Source of the DNA: Chaenocephalus aceratus
Taxonomy: Eukaryota > Chordata > Actinopteri > Perciformes > Channichthyidae
Assembly (NCBI GenBank): GCA_023974075.1
Contig: CM043790.1
Location: forward strand, 18,553,883 to 18,617,882
Length of the DNA stretch: 64,000 nucleotides
Reading direction: 5' to 3'
A program made the translations under genes and the position numbers. Below are positions 48,647 through 61,147 of the stretch, piece by piece. The notes under the pieces are model-generated. The model was not told where the DNA came from. It ran no database searches and saw nothing but the letters and a program-made list of their open reading frames with translations. Numbering within the stretch: the first letter of the stretch is position 1; each line of letters starts with the position of its first letter.

Positions 48647-50853
48647 GTAAGAGCTGTTCTGTTCTGCTGCTCTAATGACACATTTGTCTCATGCTGTCTT
48701 GGAAATGAAATAAACTGGATGATGAATTTGTAAATAACAGATATGTGTGGCATTGATACACATGGGACTCTTTGTCTTTTCTATTTCTAGTCTTTTTCTT
48801 TAGCCTAGTTCTCAGAAATAGAAACAGCAACTGATGCTATTAAAAAAGATGCATCTAATCTGGTATTCAACCATAGACATTTGTCTTTTTGATGAAATAT
48901 GTTCACCTGCCTTCCCCTCAAACAAACCCACATGTATTGTCAGTTGTCCTTATTTTATATTTAGTTATTTCTCATAGGGAAGCTGCATATGTGAGGTCAT
49001 GCCATGTCTACTCTATGTAGGACCAAAGACAAGATACAGAATCTATTGGATGCTCTATTTCTTCTCTGTAGGAGCAGAGATGAGAGCTCCCGAGTAGATG
49101 TCTAACCTCTATAGCTCCAAGAATAGCAAGTATTTTTAACACGGGGAAATGCCAGCTGCACACAGAATGATGTGTGGAGTTGTCATTTTGGGAAAGCAGG
49201 TTGCTAGGGATGTATGCCTTCTTGTTTATGACCGGCTACGACAGTGAAGAAGGAGGCCTTGTACTGAATATGAGGTCACCTGCTGGCTTCAGACAATACC
49301 ATCTCCTCATCTGTCCCCCTCCACCCATCCATCACTGCTCCTCCATTTATGCCATGCCCTCTATCTCACCCGCTTTCTCCATTCTCTCACTGTGGAAAGT
49401 GTTTAATATTCATTCCCATTTGACACAGAGAAACATTTGTAAGCTCACCCAACTATACTTGTCCTTTGCATTACTTAGTTTAATTAAATGTCAGATTGGA
49501 TTTCAATTAACGTCATTGTGTGTTAGGCAGTTGTAACATTTAATAGGAACATTCTCAAACTATGAGCCTCAATCACAGAGTTGTGGTCAGAGGCAAATAC
49601 ATGGGTGACTCAGCAACCAGTGTCAGATTGTCTACATTTGGGACATATTTTGACATGAGACGTAAATAAGTATTCATAAAGTAAGTTTTTCAGCTCATAT
49701 CCAGTCTGTAGAAAACCAAGAATACAGTATTTGTTCTAAAGTTGTATTTGTAAGTTCATTTTTCTACTATCCAGGTAACTTATCTTATAAGTGAGTATTG
49801 AATATTTCCACTAATGGTATCTCATCTGGAAATATTTCTCCACATCCATCTTTGTTGCAAAGATCCTACTGACCTAAAGCAGTTTTACTGTGTTATTGCA
49901 TTTTTACAAATGAAATGCTCATTTATGTCAGGATAATATATATTATTATTATTATTATTATTATTATCTTAATTTGCAGGGCAGTTCAGTATCCACAACA
50001 ATTCCTTATGGTTTCTAAATCCCCTTTAGTGGTGCGATAATACTTTTTTACTACAGAATAAGTGGCCGTGTACAGCGCCACCCAGATGGTAGCCGTTAAT
50101 GCATTTACACCATCACACACGCATTTGGTACACAGACCAGGAAATTCAAATAATCACAACACCGTTAACGGGTGCTAAATGTGCGTGGTATTACCATCTG
50201 AATGAGGTTTGTGCCATACAGAAATAATGTTGACTCTTCTTTTATTACACCCCGACGACATCTGCAACATGATGGAAATAAATCAAAAGAGTTATGTTTT
50301 TCCTTTGTTTATTTGCTTCTTTTGAGTATTTCCGTAACATAGATAATGAATTACAGCTGGCTTGTGTGAAGTGTAAAGCCATGTATGTGAGATCAACAGA
50401 TGTTTCATTGTTAGAAGAAAGGGCGTCTAACAAGAAGCTTTCTCTGTGTGGCGTTCACACACCCAATGTGCGCCCTCCACCCTCTGGAGGATGAAAATGA
50501 TGCTCACCACCCTGTTAATGATGAAGCATTTCTCCCATCAGGCCTTGCTCCTGACATGCCATTAATCACAGATGCGCTCTCCTCCTCTCGTGCTATCGAT
50601 TTGGTATAATTATGACTCTGCTTTGCTCTGTATTTGTTTTGTTTTTTCCAACTCTGTTTCTGAGCCTCTCACGTTCCACCTCCTCTTCTTCCTGTTTTTC
50701 TCTCCTCTCTGCCGTTCATTTGTCTTTGTTGTCACTTTTCATGGTGGGTATCGATTCGTGATGAAGCAAATCAAATGTGCCCGTCATAAAGATAATCCAA
50801 ACAGTGAGTGAAGTACTGATCTTCATCTTTCCCTCTTTCTCTGTATTTTTCAG
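48647..50853 (+). other. b4galnt4 intron (2.2 kb)
   Basis: No repeat other than the (ATT)n tract and no coding potential seen. Ends in a long polypyrimidine tract. Confidence 0.6.
49939..49967. repeat. (ATT)n microsatellite
   Basis: About nine ATT units. Confidence 0.9.
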
Positions 50854-51018
50854 ATGAATCCAATCTGAAGATGAACGCCGTGGACCACATCCCTCAGACC
50901 TTGGCCAGTCACATCCGTCTCCCGGAGGAGTTTCACCCCCAGGCTCTGGAGGGAGGGGGTGTCCTGCAGCACGGAGCGGATATGCTGAAGCCGGACCCCA
51001 GGGACACCTTCTATAGCA
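50854..51018 (+). CDS. b4galnt4: b4galnt4 exon (VDHIPQT...[11 protein letters not shown])
   Basis: A 165 bp exon with acceptor TTTTTCAG and donor GTAAAT. It encodes [17 protein letters not shown] and the conserved [14 protein letters not shown] motif of the B4GALNT3/4 linker. Entry completes GAT (Asp) and the exon ends one base into an Ile codon, which matches the phase of the next exon. Confidence 0.9.
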
Positions 51019-51293
51019 GTAAATCTGCCACTCATCTTCCCCTTCTTTCTGTCTTCATCCGGATGTTATGGCCTGTCATTTCCCTGTGACTGATTGGCTG
51101 TCTGGCTCTCAGTCTCTCTGGCTGTCAGTTCGACTGTATTATTCAGACTGTCATTCCTTCTGGCGTGCTGTTTTACATTTGATGTGTTTCCCTGGTTTTG
51201 ACATTGCCCTGATCATCTCCCAGCTTTCTTTATTTTATATTTATTTAAAGCAGAATACGTATTTGTGTACCTGATCTTAAATATTCTCCTCAG

Positions 51294-51403
51294 TTCCTAT
51301 GATCGACCCCTCCCGACTGGAAAACGTTCTTCCGGCCTGTCTCTACTCTCCAACCTACGTAGTCAAAGATTTCCCCATCGCCAGATACCAGGGCCTGCAG
51401 TTT
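51294..51403 (+). CDS. b4galnt4: b4galnt4 exon ([17 protein letters not shown])
   Basis: A 110 bp exon with acceptor CTCCTCAG and donor GTAAGT. It encodes [20 protein letters not shown] and then ARYQGLQF, the Cys-containing linker motif next to [10 protein letters not shown] in the family. It ends in phase 0. Confidence 0.9.
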
Positions 51404-51507
51404 GTAAGTCTCCTTCCCTCTTCTTCGGAAAAATAGATGCTTATAAAGACATTTAATGTGTTTTTGTGTGTATGTGTGTGAGAGAGTTCTAAATAAAAGT
51501 AGATCTA

Positions 51508-51760
51508 TAGTTACATTACATTACATTGCATTTAGCTGACGCTTTTATCCAAAGCGACTTACAATAAGTACATTCAACCAGGAAGACACAACCTTGAAGA
51601 AAACAGAATCGTATAAGTACATCAGGTTTCATAGAGCCAAGTATTTCAAGTGCTACTCAACTGGCTTTAGATAAGCCAGTCCTTTATTAGTATATAAGTG
51701 CTTTGTTAATAGTTCTTTGTTAGTAATTCTATTGCTCGAGGTGGAGTCGAGCGATAGTCT
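51508..51760. repeat. ubiquitous fish repeat (GCTGACGCTTTTATCCAAAG type)
   Basis: TTACATTACATTACATTGCA followed by GCTGACGCTTTTATCCAAAG and CGACTTACAATAAGTACATT, a highly dispersed teleost sequence. It lies in the 740 bp intron between the exons at 51294 and 52144. Family not assigned. Confidence 0.6.
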
Positions 51761-52143
51761 AGTCAGAAGTGCCTCCGATTATGAAATAAGTTAAAACCTA
51801 CAGAGTCAGCATAATATTCATATCAACTGGATCATGCTGGTTTGTACTTCACCACTGTTCAAACCAACACATTGATGAAGCATGTGGTAGGCAGTGTTGC
51901 CCCCTTTAGGCTGTTGTGTGTTATTGCAGCAGTTGCGGAGATAAGTGGAAATGAGCCACTAAAATGCATCAAATCCAATTTAAATTTGACAGAAATCAGT
52001 GTAACAAAATACAGCTTTTAGTAGAGTGAAAAGCAGATTTTGCCTAAAATGCTGCTTTGAATCTAATCCCTTCGAGTATTGCTAACTGAACTCCCTCGAT
52101 CAGTGTTTTCCCATTTTTGATTGACATTGAACTTCTTCCACAG

Positions 52144-52244
52144 GTCTATCTGTCCTTCGTTTACCCAAATGACTTCACACGTCTCACCCACATGGAGCGA
52201 GAGAACAAGTGCTTCTACAGAGAGTCCCCTATCTACTTAGAGAA
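52144..52244 (+). CDS. b4galnt4: b4galnt4 exon ([20 protein letters not shown])
   Basis: A 101 bp exon with acceptor TTCCACAG and donor GTAAGG. It encodes [20 protein letters not shown] and then [14 protein letters not shown], one of the best conserved segments between the PA14-like and catalytic parts of B4GALNT3/4. It ends in phase 2 (AA, completed to AAG, Lys). Confidence 0.92.
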
Positions 52245-52452
52245 GTAAGGACATTATTGCTTATATCTCTCCGAGTGCTGAGGGAATATTTGTCCCTGTC
52301 TTGTAAATATGAGCGAGTAGACTGATCATGCAGAATAACTGCTCAAGTGTGAATATGAAGGCAGTGATTCATAGATTAAGTTTATTATGCTGCAAGGCAC
52401 ATTGGAACTTTTTTAATATGTTATGTGTGTTGCCTCCTCTAATGTCTGCCAG

Positions 52453-52526
52453 GTTTGGTTTCTATAAATATATGAAGATGGATGAGGAGGACGATGACAG
52501 GCCGTTCTTTTTCCCCAACCCAGATG
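52453..52526 (+). CDS. b4galnt4: b4galnt4 exon (FGFYKYMKMDEEDDD)
   Basis: A 74 bp exon with acceptor CTGCCAG and donor GTAACT. It encodes FGFYKYMKMDEEDDDRPFFF followed by PNPD, the conserved end of the linker before the disordered exon. The downstream intron is only 83 bp. Confidence 0.88.
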
Positions 52527-52609
52527 GTAACTAATATTGTACACACTCTCGATCAGTCACACATGTATACACACACCATTTCAAATTGGTTTCTCCTTCC
52601 TATCTCCAG

Positions 52610-54068
52610 ATTTCCTAGACGAGGAGGAGGTGGTAGACTTCGAGGACGAGGCGGAGATCGTTGGCACGCAGCCGCCCAAGAAGCCCTCTCATCCCAGCCA
52701 CACCTCCAACCCCTCACATCCTCACTCGAAGCCTGAACCCACGCCAGCTGGGAGAGAAGGGGAAGAAGAGGAGGAGGACCCCGAGGAAGAGGAGGAGGGG
52801 GCAGTCAACAGTATCAAACGTCGCAGAGAGAGTAGACACTTTCCTCACAGAGAGGGACAGATGGCTAAAGATCTGGACTGGGGAAGAGATCATACAAACG
52901 GGAGACAGGACACCAGGAAGGGACTTGAAGAGCCCCAAACCAGGGGGCTTCAGCCCGACACGGACAGCGTGGTCCCGCCTCGCTCCTTGTCTTGGATCCG
53001 CACTGGTCCCGCAGAGCTGAGTCCTGGCAGGAAAGGAGGAGGGGGAGGAACAGGCGGCGGGGGAGAGAAGGGAGCTGAGACCCTGCCCAAACTGAGCAAG
53101 TCTTCACTCCTCTTCCCCCAGAAGACCTCTCTCTCTGCCCTTGCCAGCCGAGCCAAGCAGATCCGCAGCAACTCCGCCCACGTCAACAACCTCCACGATA
53201 ACAACAACAACAACAAGGTCGGAGGGAAGAAAAAGAGGGAGGAGAACAAGATCTACATCACCCGGCCTCGGCCTGCAAAGGAGCGGGAGAAGGACAGGGA
53301 GAGGGAGCAGCGTCGGGAGAGGAGGGAGGAAAGGAGGGAGGAGAGGGCATTGCGCCACCCTAGAGAGGTGTTCCCGGGGGTGTTTCTGTACCAAACTGGG
53401 AAGACCACTAGGCTGGTTAACCTGGGTGCCAAAGGACATGCTGGGGGAGGAGGCAAAAGCCTGGTTAGTGCCCCTCAGCTCTGGCCCAACCCCCCCACAA
53501 AAGAGGGTAAGACCTCTCCTCGCAATGGAAGCATCAACACTCAGAGTGAAAGTGTGCCGAAGTCTGGGGTCAAACAGTCAGAGACAAGCAGGAGGAGAGG
53601 GGATCACGGGGGTTTACATACTACTGATGTACCCATCCAAAGGGACCCGCTGTCCAATCCTCGAGACCCCCCTCCTGTTACCCAGCAAAAGATAAACTCC
53701 ACAGAGAACACGCTCCAAGGACAAACACGTGTCACCTCCTACCTCAGGACCTCAGAGATCACAGAGCAGCAGCCAGACCCCAACCCGGCAGAACTCCAGG
53801 ATACAAACCGCTCTAACCCCGAGCCAGAACCGGAGGAGGGAGAGTTGTCGGACTACAGCTACGAGGAGGTGGAGCCGCGGCCAGGTTGGGCGGAGGAGAG
53901 CATCAACTGGCAGAGGACCTTCTCCGTCAACCCCATGGACTTCGAGCTGCTGCGCTCCGACTGGAACGACCTGCGCTGCAACGTGTCCGGCAACCTGCAG
54001 CTGGCCGAGAGCGAGGTGGTGGACGTGCTGGCGCAGTACATGGAGAAACTCAACGAACGCAACGGAGG
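52610..54068 (+). CDS. b4galnt4: b4galnt4 giant disordered exon (about 486 residues)
   Basis: A 1459 bp exon, by far the longest of the gene, with acceptor TCTCCAG and donor GTGAGT. It opens with acidic [18 protein letters not shown], passes through Pro/Ser/His, Glu, Gly and Asn runs and a strongly basic Arg/Glu block near 53276-53353, then has [16 protein letters not shown], and ends with the conserved [20 protein letters not shown] and [14 protein letters not shown] segment. Only the first and last parts look constrained. The middle is low complexity with no recognised domain. CNVSG is a potential N-glycosylation sequon. Adding about 210 unseen N-terminal residues would make the whole protein larger than the roughly 1040-residue human B4GALNT4. 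Confidence 0.88.
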
Positions 54069-54725
54069 GTGAGTACAGAAGGGAGGGAGGGAGAGTGATG
54101 TGAGACGACGAGAAGGTTTAAGTTTCCCCTGCAACCATGTGTGAGTTAAAATGCGTTTCTGTTTGCTTACCATTATGTAAAGCAACATATTGGTTGGCTC
54201 TATGTGCTCATTACCATGTTCTGCTTCAGTGCTTAACAACCTCAATGTTGTTTGTGAAAAATAGCTCAGCCATTCCTAAAAATATAGCATACTGACTTGC
54301 CTGCAACTAAATATGGATAATCACATCTTCTATGTGCTTTTCCCTCAATTAAGCAAAAGTAATCTAGTTTTTCGAATTATATAAGCAATAGTGTTTTATA
54401 CAGTAGATGCATCCTCTCCCTTTTGCTGCATATCATACCCTGTACCAGCTACAGTATGTTTGTTTTTTAAAGGGGGGGGGGTCCTTATAAGGTTTATACT
54501 TTTTTACTAGAATGTGTGAACATGCTTTAAGGTCAACACATTTTTTTTTCTCATACTGTTTGTCTTGACTTTTTCTTTGAGCCCCCCTCCCCAAAACACT
54601 CTGCCCTGATTGGTCAGTGTTTTGAGAGTTTTAATACAGTATTTATAAAACTCCTACACTGGCTTTATAAACAAACCAAACATGATTATTTTTACAATAT
54701 GGGACCTTTTTACCCCCTGCCCCAG
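54069..54725 (+). other. b4galnt4 intron with possible TTAAAGGGG repeat
   Basis: TTTTTTAAAGGGGGGGGGGTCC near 54464, followed by ATGTGTGAACATGCTTTAAG and CTGATTGGTCAGTG, resembles the MITE-like sequence at 30138, but the ends are not defined. Confidence 0.4.
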
Positions 54726-55117
54726 GATCTACACCCTGCTGCGAATCGTTAACGTTGAGAAGCGGCGCGACTCTGCGAGAGGGAACCGCTACCTGGTGGA
54801 GCTGGAGCTGATGGAGCGAGGCCGCAGCGTGGTGCGTCTATCCGAGTACATCTACCTGCTGCTCCACCGCAGCAGGATGGGGGAGGAGAGCATAGAGAAC
54901 ACTGACTTTGCCCCGGCCTCACCAGCTCTGTCCCCAGCTTCGGTCCCATCCCCTGCCACATCCAGCCTGACCACACCACCACCCCCCCCTCCCTCAGCCA
55001 GATCCCCCGCCCGGCCCGGAGCGACACCCTGGAGCACCGCCTACGCTAAGCCTCTGCTCTGCCAGCCTGTCATGCTGCAGTGGAGGAGAGATGTCATGGT
55101 GCATTTTGTGGTGCCAG
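54726..55117 (+). CDS. b4galnt4: b4galnt4 exon ([10 protein letters not shown]; Pro-rich insert)
   Basis: A 392 bp exon with acceptor CCCCAG and donor GTCAGT. It encodes [20 protein letters not shown] and [20 protein letters not shown], both strongly conserved in B4GALNT3/4. A Ser/Pro-rich insert follows (runs of Pro around 54970-55010), then [20 protein letters not shown], which leads into the catalytic domain. It ends in phase 1. Confidence 0.9.
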
Positions 55118-55224
55118 GTCAGTCAAAAGGCGGACTTCGGTCAACGTGCAAAACGGAGAAAACTGTCTAGAAGTAACTTTTAAACCAAGAGTATTCTTTG
55201 TGTTGTCTTCTTAATGTCTTTCAG

Positions 55225-55618
<394 letters not shown>

Positions 55619-55695
55619 AACACAATCAGGTAGGTACAATATTTCTTCCAATTTTCAAGGCATCACCTGATGCGTGTGTATTTCTGTTACGACAG

Positions 55696-55768
55696 ATATG
55701 AGTATCTGAGGAGAGAGGGGAACTTTGAGCGCTCGGCAGGACTGCAGATCGGAGTGGACACTATCGAG
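55696..55768 (+). CDS. b4galnt4: b4galnt4 catalytic exon ([14 protein letters not shown])
   Basis: A 73 bp exon with acceptor ACGACAG and donor GTTAGA. It encodes [20 protein letters not shown] and DTIE, containing the invariant FERSAGLQ motif of chondroitin GalNAc-transferase-like and B4GALNT enzymes. It ends in phase 0. The exon sits between two very long (GT)n arrays, at 55379-55617 and 56082-56337. Confidence 0.92.
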
Positions 55769-56080
55769 GTTAGAGACACAAACACAAGAGACAGCAATAT
55801 GTGAGCTGGCAGGAAAAAGCCACACTCTGAAGGTCAGCCACTCACACTGACCACATGACCTTTACTGATGGACAGACAGAAAGAACACTCGTGCATAATG
55901 AGTACATCACTGCCACGGCGGTCTGTCACAGGCTGTGGATCTCACCCTTTACCTCCCCCTGCTCCGTTTGCCCTCTCACACTGAGCCCGGCCGTGGGTGA
56001 CAGGGAGCCGTTTAGGCAGTTAGCTGCAATTCCTGTGTCATCTGTATGCCAAAGTTGTCACATCCAGTCCCGTTCACAGG

Positions 56081-56338
<258 letters not shown>

Positions 56339-56683
56339 CCTTACCCCGCTCTCTGGCTGTCTCTCTGTCACTCACGCACGCACGCACACCCACAGGGGCG
56401 TGGAGCGGCTGGAAATGTGGACAGACTTTGAGCCGTCAGTTGAGTGTCAGTGCTGTCACGGTGGGATGACATGGCCGTCACTCATGTCCGAATGACCCGC
56501 AGGCTTTGGGAGTGAAGAGAAGCCTCTGATGCCCAGACTTCTCTACTTTCTTTAATCCTAAAACCCCTTGTGTGAACATCCACAGAATCATAAAGCAGAC
56601 ACACTTTTATTTCTCCTTTCTGACGTAATTGTTTTTAATGTAGATGTATGTGTCACGTGTGTTTTTTTCTTTTCTTCTTGCAG

Positions 56684-56837
56684 GATAGTCATAGCATTGT
56701 GTTCCTTTGTGATCTGCACATCCACTTCCCTCTCAACATCTTGGAGAGCATCAGGAAGCACTGTGTGGAGGGACGCCTCGCTTTCGCTCCCGTCGTCATG
56801 AGACTCAGCTGCGGCAGTTCGCCGCGGGAGCCCGATG
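56684..56837 (+). CDS. b4galnt4: b4galnt4 catalytic exon with DLH metal-binding motif
   Basis: A 154 bp exon with acceptor TTGCAG and donor GTAACA. It encodes [20 protein letters not shown] and [23 protein letters not shown] (about 56711-56719) occupies the position of the DXD/DXH metal and UDP-sugar binding motif in this glycosyltransferase fold. All motif residues are intact, so the catalytic core appears functional. It ends one base into a Gly codon. Confidence 0.93.
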
Positions 56838-57117
56838 GTAACAAACACATTACATGCATACATGCTCATACAGGAATTATTTCACTCACGTATTTACACA
56901 GTTTTCCAGTCTTTAAGTTTGACCCGTCACTCAAACTAATTCCCCAGTTCCAGACAGCAGCTTTGAATTCATAATTTATGAAAAATTCATAATTTATGAG
57001 AAATGAATTCAGATTCCAATTAACATGCATAATTCCTAAAGGTTGTTGCATCACGAGAGGCTGTTATTGCAATGGGACCAATATTTCCTTTTAACTTTCT
57101 TTGTGTTCTTTCTGTAG

Positions 57118-57244
57118 GGTACTGGGAGGTGAACGGCTTCGGCTTGTTTGGAATCTATAAGACTGACTTTGATAAGATCGGAGGGATGAACACGGAGGAA
57201 TTCAAAGACCGCTGGGGGGGAGAGGACTGGGAGCTGCTGGACAG
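57118..57244 (+). CDS. b4galnt4: b4galnt4 catalytic exon with WGGEDWE motif
   Basis: A 127 bp exon with acceptor TCTGTAG and donor GTAACC. It encodes [20 protein letters not shown] and [27 protein letters not shown] is the acceptor-site and catalytic-base motif (a WGGED-type motif) of beta-1,4-galactosyl/GalNAc-transferase relatives. It ends in phase 2. Confidence 0.93.
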
Positions 57245-57460
57245 GTAACCCAGCAACAAGCTAACACAGCAGCCTCTTCAATGAATGATATTATATTGGC
57301 AAACACTACATTTTCCTTTACTGTCCCCCGCAACTCTAAGTCTTGAAGACATTCCTGCTGCCATCGCTGTGTTTGTTTATGAGCTATGGCAACCTGGGAC
57401 AATTACGTAACTGCGACCAATGACATAATTTGTCTTGTTTTGCTTGTTTAGCGTCCATGA

Positions 57461-57591
57461 CCCATTTCACGCTGATATCGACCCTTGTCCGACCCACCTC
57501 TCGACCTGGGTTACAAAGTCATGTCGGTCAACAGTGTTTAACCTTTTCAAACACAAAACCAACGCTGGTTGAGCCTTCAGTGTGAAAAGGG
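57461..57591. mobile_element. short MITE, CCCATTTCACGCTGA termini
   Basis: About 131 bp with imperfect inverted ends CCCATTTCACGCTGA and TCAGTGTGAAAAGGG (13 of 15), containing CACCTCTCGACCTGGGTTAC and CAACGCTGGTTGAGCCTTC. It lies in the last b4galnt4 intron. Target duplication not identified. Confidence 0.5.
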
Positions 57592-58494
57592 TATTAGAAG
57601 GTTAATGAGTCCGTTTTAGTTTAGACTTTGTTGGAGAAATGTCAACTCTATGGTAACGATAAAGTTGGAGTTAACACATTATTATATGCTTTTCAATGGT
57701 AGTTGTGTTCAGATTGCATCTTTTTTCTTGGATTGTCAATGTTGTAGCATAATGTTGTAGCATAATGTATATGGTAAATGACCTTTAAACATTGAAGGTG
57801 TAAAGTGTGCACAATGCCAATAGGGTGCAAGTGCAGGAAAAACCACATTTGAAGGGAAAACATTGACAGTCTGCACAGTGGATGATGCCAGCTCCCAGTG
57901 TTGAATGTTCAGTGTGTGAAAATGCTTCTTTAGTGAACATCAAGAAAGGGCTGCTGCAATTAAAACTAACGAGCGATCTTTGGTAATCGAAGCAGCCATA
58001 TGGATAATTGAGTATATTCAACTAAAACGGTCTGCATGTTTAGATGCCACCCAGATGTAGGTTGGCTAAACTGACACAAAACAAATAAATGAAGGTCTGT
58101 TACATTAAAGCCCTTGCCAAACGAGTTCACACAATGTTGATTATGCCTATCGCAGCCAGGGAAAGTTCTGTGTATTTGGCACTTTACAGGAATGTGGGTG
58201 TCTGGCATCTTTGGAAACTTTTCTGCACTGGTGTATACATGTATGCCTGCAGATGACCAAATGCAAATGTTTCGACTTTAATCCTTCCTCTGAAAGCTAA
58301 ACTTATTTTCTCATCTTGAGCATCAACGTCAGAAACGTACTTAAAAACGCCAGACTTTGAACTTCTGATAAAAGAAAAAAAAAATTGATCAGCCTATTTT
58401 AGACAGCCACTGTTGCAATGATTAACACAATTATTTCTGCTGATGAATATAAGCCCAGTTTTAACCCAGTGATTTTCCCTCCTGCCTTTTCTAG
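57592..58494 (+). other. b4galnt4 last intron, distal part
   Basis: No repeat or coding signal recognised. A short duplicated ATGTTGTAGCATA lies near 57740-57770. Confidence 0.55.
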
Positions 58495-58609
58495 GGTACT
58501 GCAGAATGGTTTGGAGGTAGAGAGACTACGCTTAAGAAACTTCTTTCACTACTACCACTCCAAACGAGGCATGTGGAACACCCAAAACAAGAAAACTCCT
58601 AAGGGATAG
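58495..58609 (+). CDS. b4galnt4: b4galnt4 terminal coding exon
   Basis: A 115 bp coding part with acceptor TTTTCTAG. It encodes [20 protein letters not shown] and [17 protein letters not shown], then TAG at 58607-58609. The [13 protein letters not shown] segment is the conserved C-terminus of the family. The protein ends 14 residues after W. Confidence 0.92.
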
Positions 58610-60625
58610 CTCCCCCTGCTGGTCGGAGGATACTAAAACTACTTGCAGATCCACTGTGTGTGAGAGAGAGACCTGTAGGAGCTCACTCACTGCCTGAACT
58701 CTGCCTTTATTTACAGGCTCCTGTCAGGGACGCCTCTGTTGGCCCTCTTGTACGCTTGTGGGTATGAAGACAGAGTCCAAATCTGAACTTAACAAGTGAA
58801 CTGTTTACGCAGACAGACCTGAGTCATCACTTTGCCTCACTGACTCAACTGTACGAGAGAGTTGTTTTTGTTCTCCCTCTCTCTGTCCTTCTTTTGGTGC
58901 AATGTTTTCAGACAGACTGGAAAGCAGCTGTTTCTGTGTATGTGTGGTTGTGTGTATGCGTGGGTAATGTACATATATAAGTGTGTGTGGGTGTGTTGCC
59001 GCTTGTGTGTGCTTACGATGACAGGAAGCACCTTTTTTTCTAACAAGAAGATGTGAAGACAACCTAAGATCTTTTTTCTAACACGCTCTCATCTGAGAGC
59101 CTAATAGAATGTGTGTCAACATGTTATTCAGATAGATTGAGACATGGTGGCGTAGATCGAGTAGAGGAACTCTGAATTTCTAAATACATAAAATACTACC
59201 TGTTGGTTATCAATAACCAGTATGTCCGACGTGTTGATATTCTCCTGATAACATGATATTATGAATAATTGAAAGTTTTTGAAACAGTAATGCCCTTTTC
59301 CAAACAGATACTGAAAGATACGTCATCTTTATATCTCTCTCTTTCCCTCTCTCTCCCTCTGTATCTTTTATAACCTTCAATCAATTTCATTTTGTTTTTG
59401 TTGAAACATTGCTCCACCCATATTAATGGTAGCTATCAGCTATGGCTTGATTCATTTTTGTTTTACTGTTTGTTATTTAAACGTTTTGAGTGTCTTCACT
59501 GAGTACGAATGCACAAATATTTGGGGTGCTTTTTTATTTTCTTAAACACTGAATTTGTGAACAGTTTACAACGTTGAACTTACAATATCCTCTATTCCCT
59601 CCACATCTCTTATGTATTTGTATCATCAACTGGAACAGACAACTCTTACATGAGGGAAGGAGAAGACAACAACATCTTTCTGACATTTTATTTAATGTTG
59701 TCACATTTTATTAGGCATTTTCTGAGCTTAGAGTGTCATTTCAAATATTGGATTTGTGGGATCTCTACCACCAAGACAGGAAATGCTTAGCTATCGAAAC
59801 ACATCAACACTCTTCTTTTTCGACTTGCACAAAGCTCGAACAAAAGGGAGACCAGTTAATGTGTCGTGGAAAGGCATGGCTGTTTCACAAATGTGTGCCT
59901 TTATCAGGGTTTGGCTGCTGGCAGTTTTTAAACTATTCTAATGACAGAGGAGGGCAAGGGACAAATCACAGTTATTTATCAGCAGGCTGTAATGACACTG
60001 TACATCCAGCTACATTGTAAGACGCATACAGTTCTCTTCAATGGATTACAGAGGTGTCAGTGTGTCCGTTATACTACTAGAAAGGAGTGGTTTAAAGCCA
60101 GTTGCCCCATTGGTGAGATACACGGAGATGGTACTAATGACTACTGAGTGAAATACGGAGGTGTGATGGAGACTCACAGGCAGCTGCAGTACAGCCGGAC
60201 TCCACCTGCTCCCATTAGTTTGGCTGGAGGCCGTGCTCCTAATGCCTCTGTTTATGCAACATGGTACTTATATTGATGGGGAGTGGCTGGAAGGCTTAGA
60301 CTGGACATATATGTGGATGAGATGTAATGATCTGTTATTGACTATATGATTGTCAAAATGCCATCCATGACCCTTTCTTTGCCTCTACAGGAAAAAAGGT
60401 CTTCACTGTAGGCCAATTTATACTGATATGGGACTATTTAAAGAACAAAAGAAACACATTAAATATAAGACTAAATATATAACAAACGTAAAAATGAAAA
60501 ATAGGAATATACATTCCAAGGTAATTTCTGTGAAATTGTTTTGTAGAGAAAAGGTTTTAAGAATGTATTGTACTTTTTTTGATTTGTTGTTTTTTTTGCA
60601 AATAAACTTTTATGCTTACGTCCAT
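58610..60625 (+). other. b4galnt4: probable b4galnt4 3' UTR
   Basis: Sequence after the stop codon contains no further conserved coding sequence, only short chance ORFs. The first well-placed AATAAA is at 60601-60606, in a T-rich context. The end of the UTR is inferred from this signal only. No transcript data are available, and an earlier or later cleavage site is possible. Confidence 0.45.
60601..60606 (+). terminator. candidate poly(A) signal for b4galnt4
   Basis: AATAAA about 2 kb after the stop codon, preceded by a T-run and followed by T-rich sequence. It is the best candidate for 3' end formation, but this was judged by motif only. Confidence 0.4.
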
Positions 60626-60794
60626 ATAATTTTTTCAGATGCATATTTTCTTTTCTGTGAGACAATTGTAAAATATATAATTCAAAACAACTCTTTCCTA
60701 TTTTACCACCAGGGGGCGCTCCACACATACATTCTATTTAACCCGCAGACGTACAGTGGTTGCATGACTTCAAGATCAGAGACATGCAAATTAA

Positions 60795-61143
60795 AGGTGG
60801 GGTAGGTACGTTTCAGAAACCGGCTCGAGATACACTTTTTGTTATATTCCATGGAATGCTCTTAACATCCGATAGCAATGAATATCTTAAGTGCTTTGAC
60901 AAAAAATCCATACAAAAATGTCATCTGTAGAAGCCGTAATACTGTAAAAAGTACAACCAATCGGTTGGATGGCCTACCTGCCTGTCAGCCTCCCATCGGG
61001 GCACAAACTTATCTCGTGCCCTCATTGGTCATGTGCGCGTTCGTGTGTGTTGGAGGAGGGGCTCTGTAAGGAAGTGGCAGATTTTCTCCGGTTTCAAATT
61101 CTCGCGATCTCGAGCCGGGTTCTCAAATGTACCTACCCCACCT
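60795..61143 (-). mobile_element. TTAA-flanked MITE, copy 2
   Basis: Terminal inverted repeats AGGTGGGGTAGGTA and TACCTACCCCACCT with TTAA on both sides (60791-60794 and 61144-61147). Same family as 26016-26401, in inverted orientation. It has better preserved ends than copy 1. Located between b4galnt4 and abtb2. Confidence 0.88.
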
Positions 61144-61147
61144 TTAA

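Noticed and set aside
52661..54245. Overlapping ORFs in other frames and on the minus strand across the long b4galnt4 exon
   Set aside because: Shadows of the high-GC real exon. Only the frame with matching splice phases and family motifs was kept.
59733..60147. ORFs of up to 95 codons downstream of the b4galnt4 stop
   Set aside because: Located in the likely 3' UTR, without splice signals or recognised domains.
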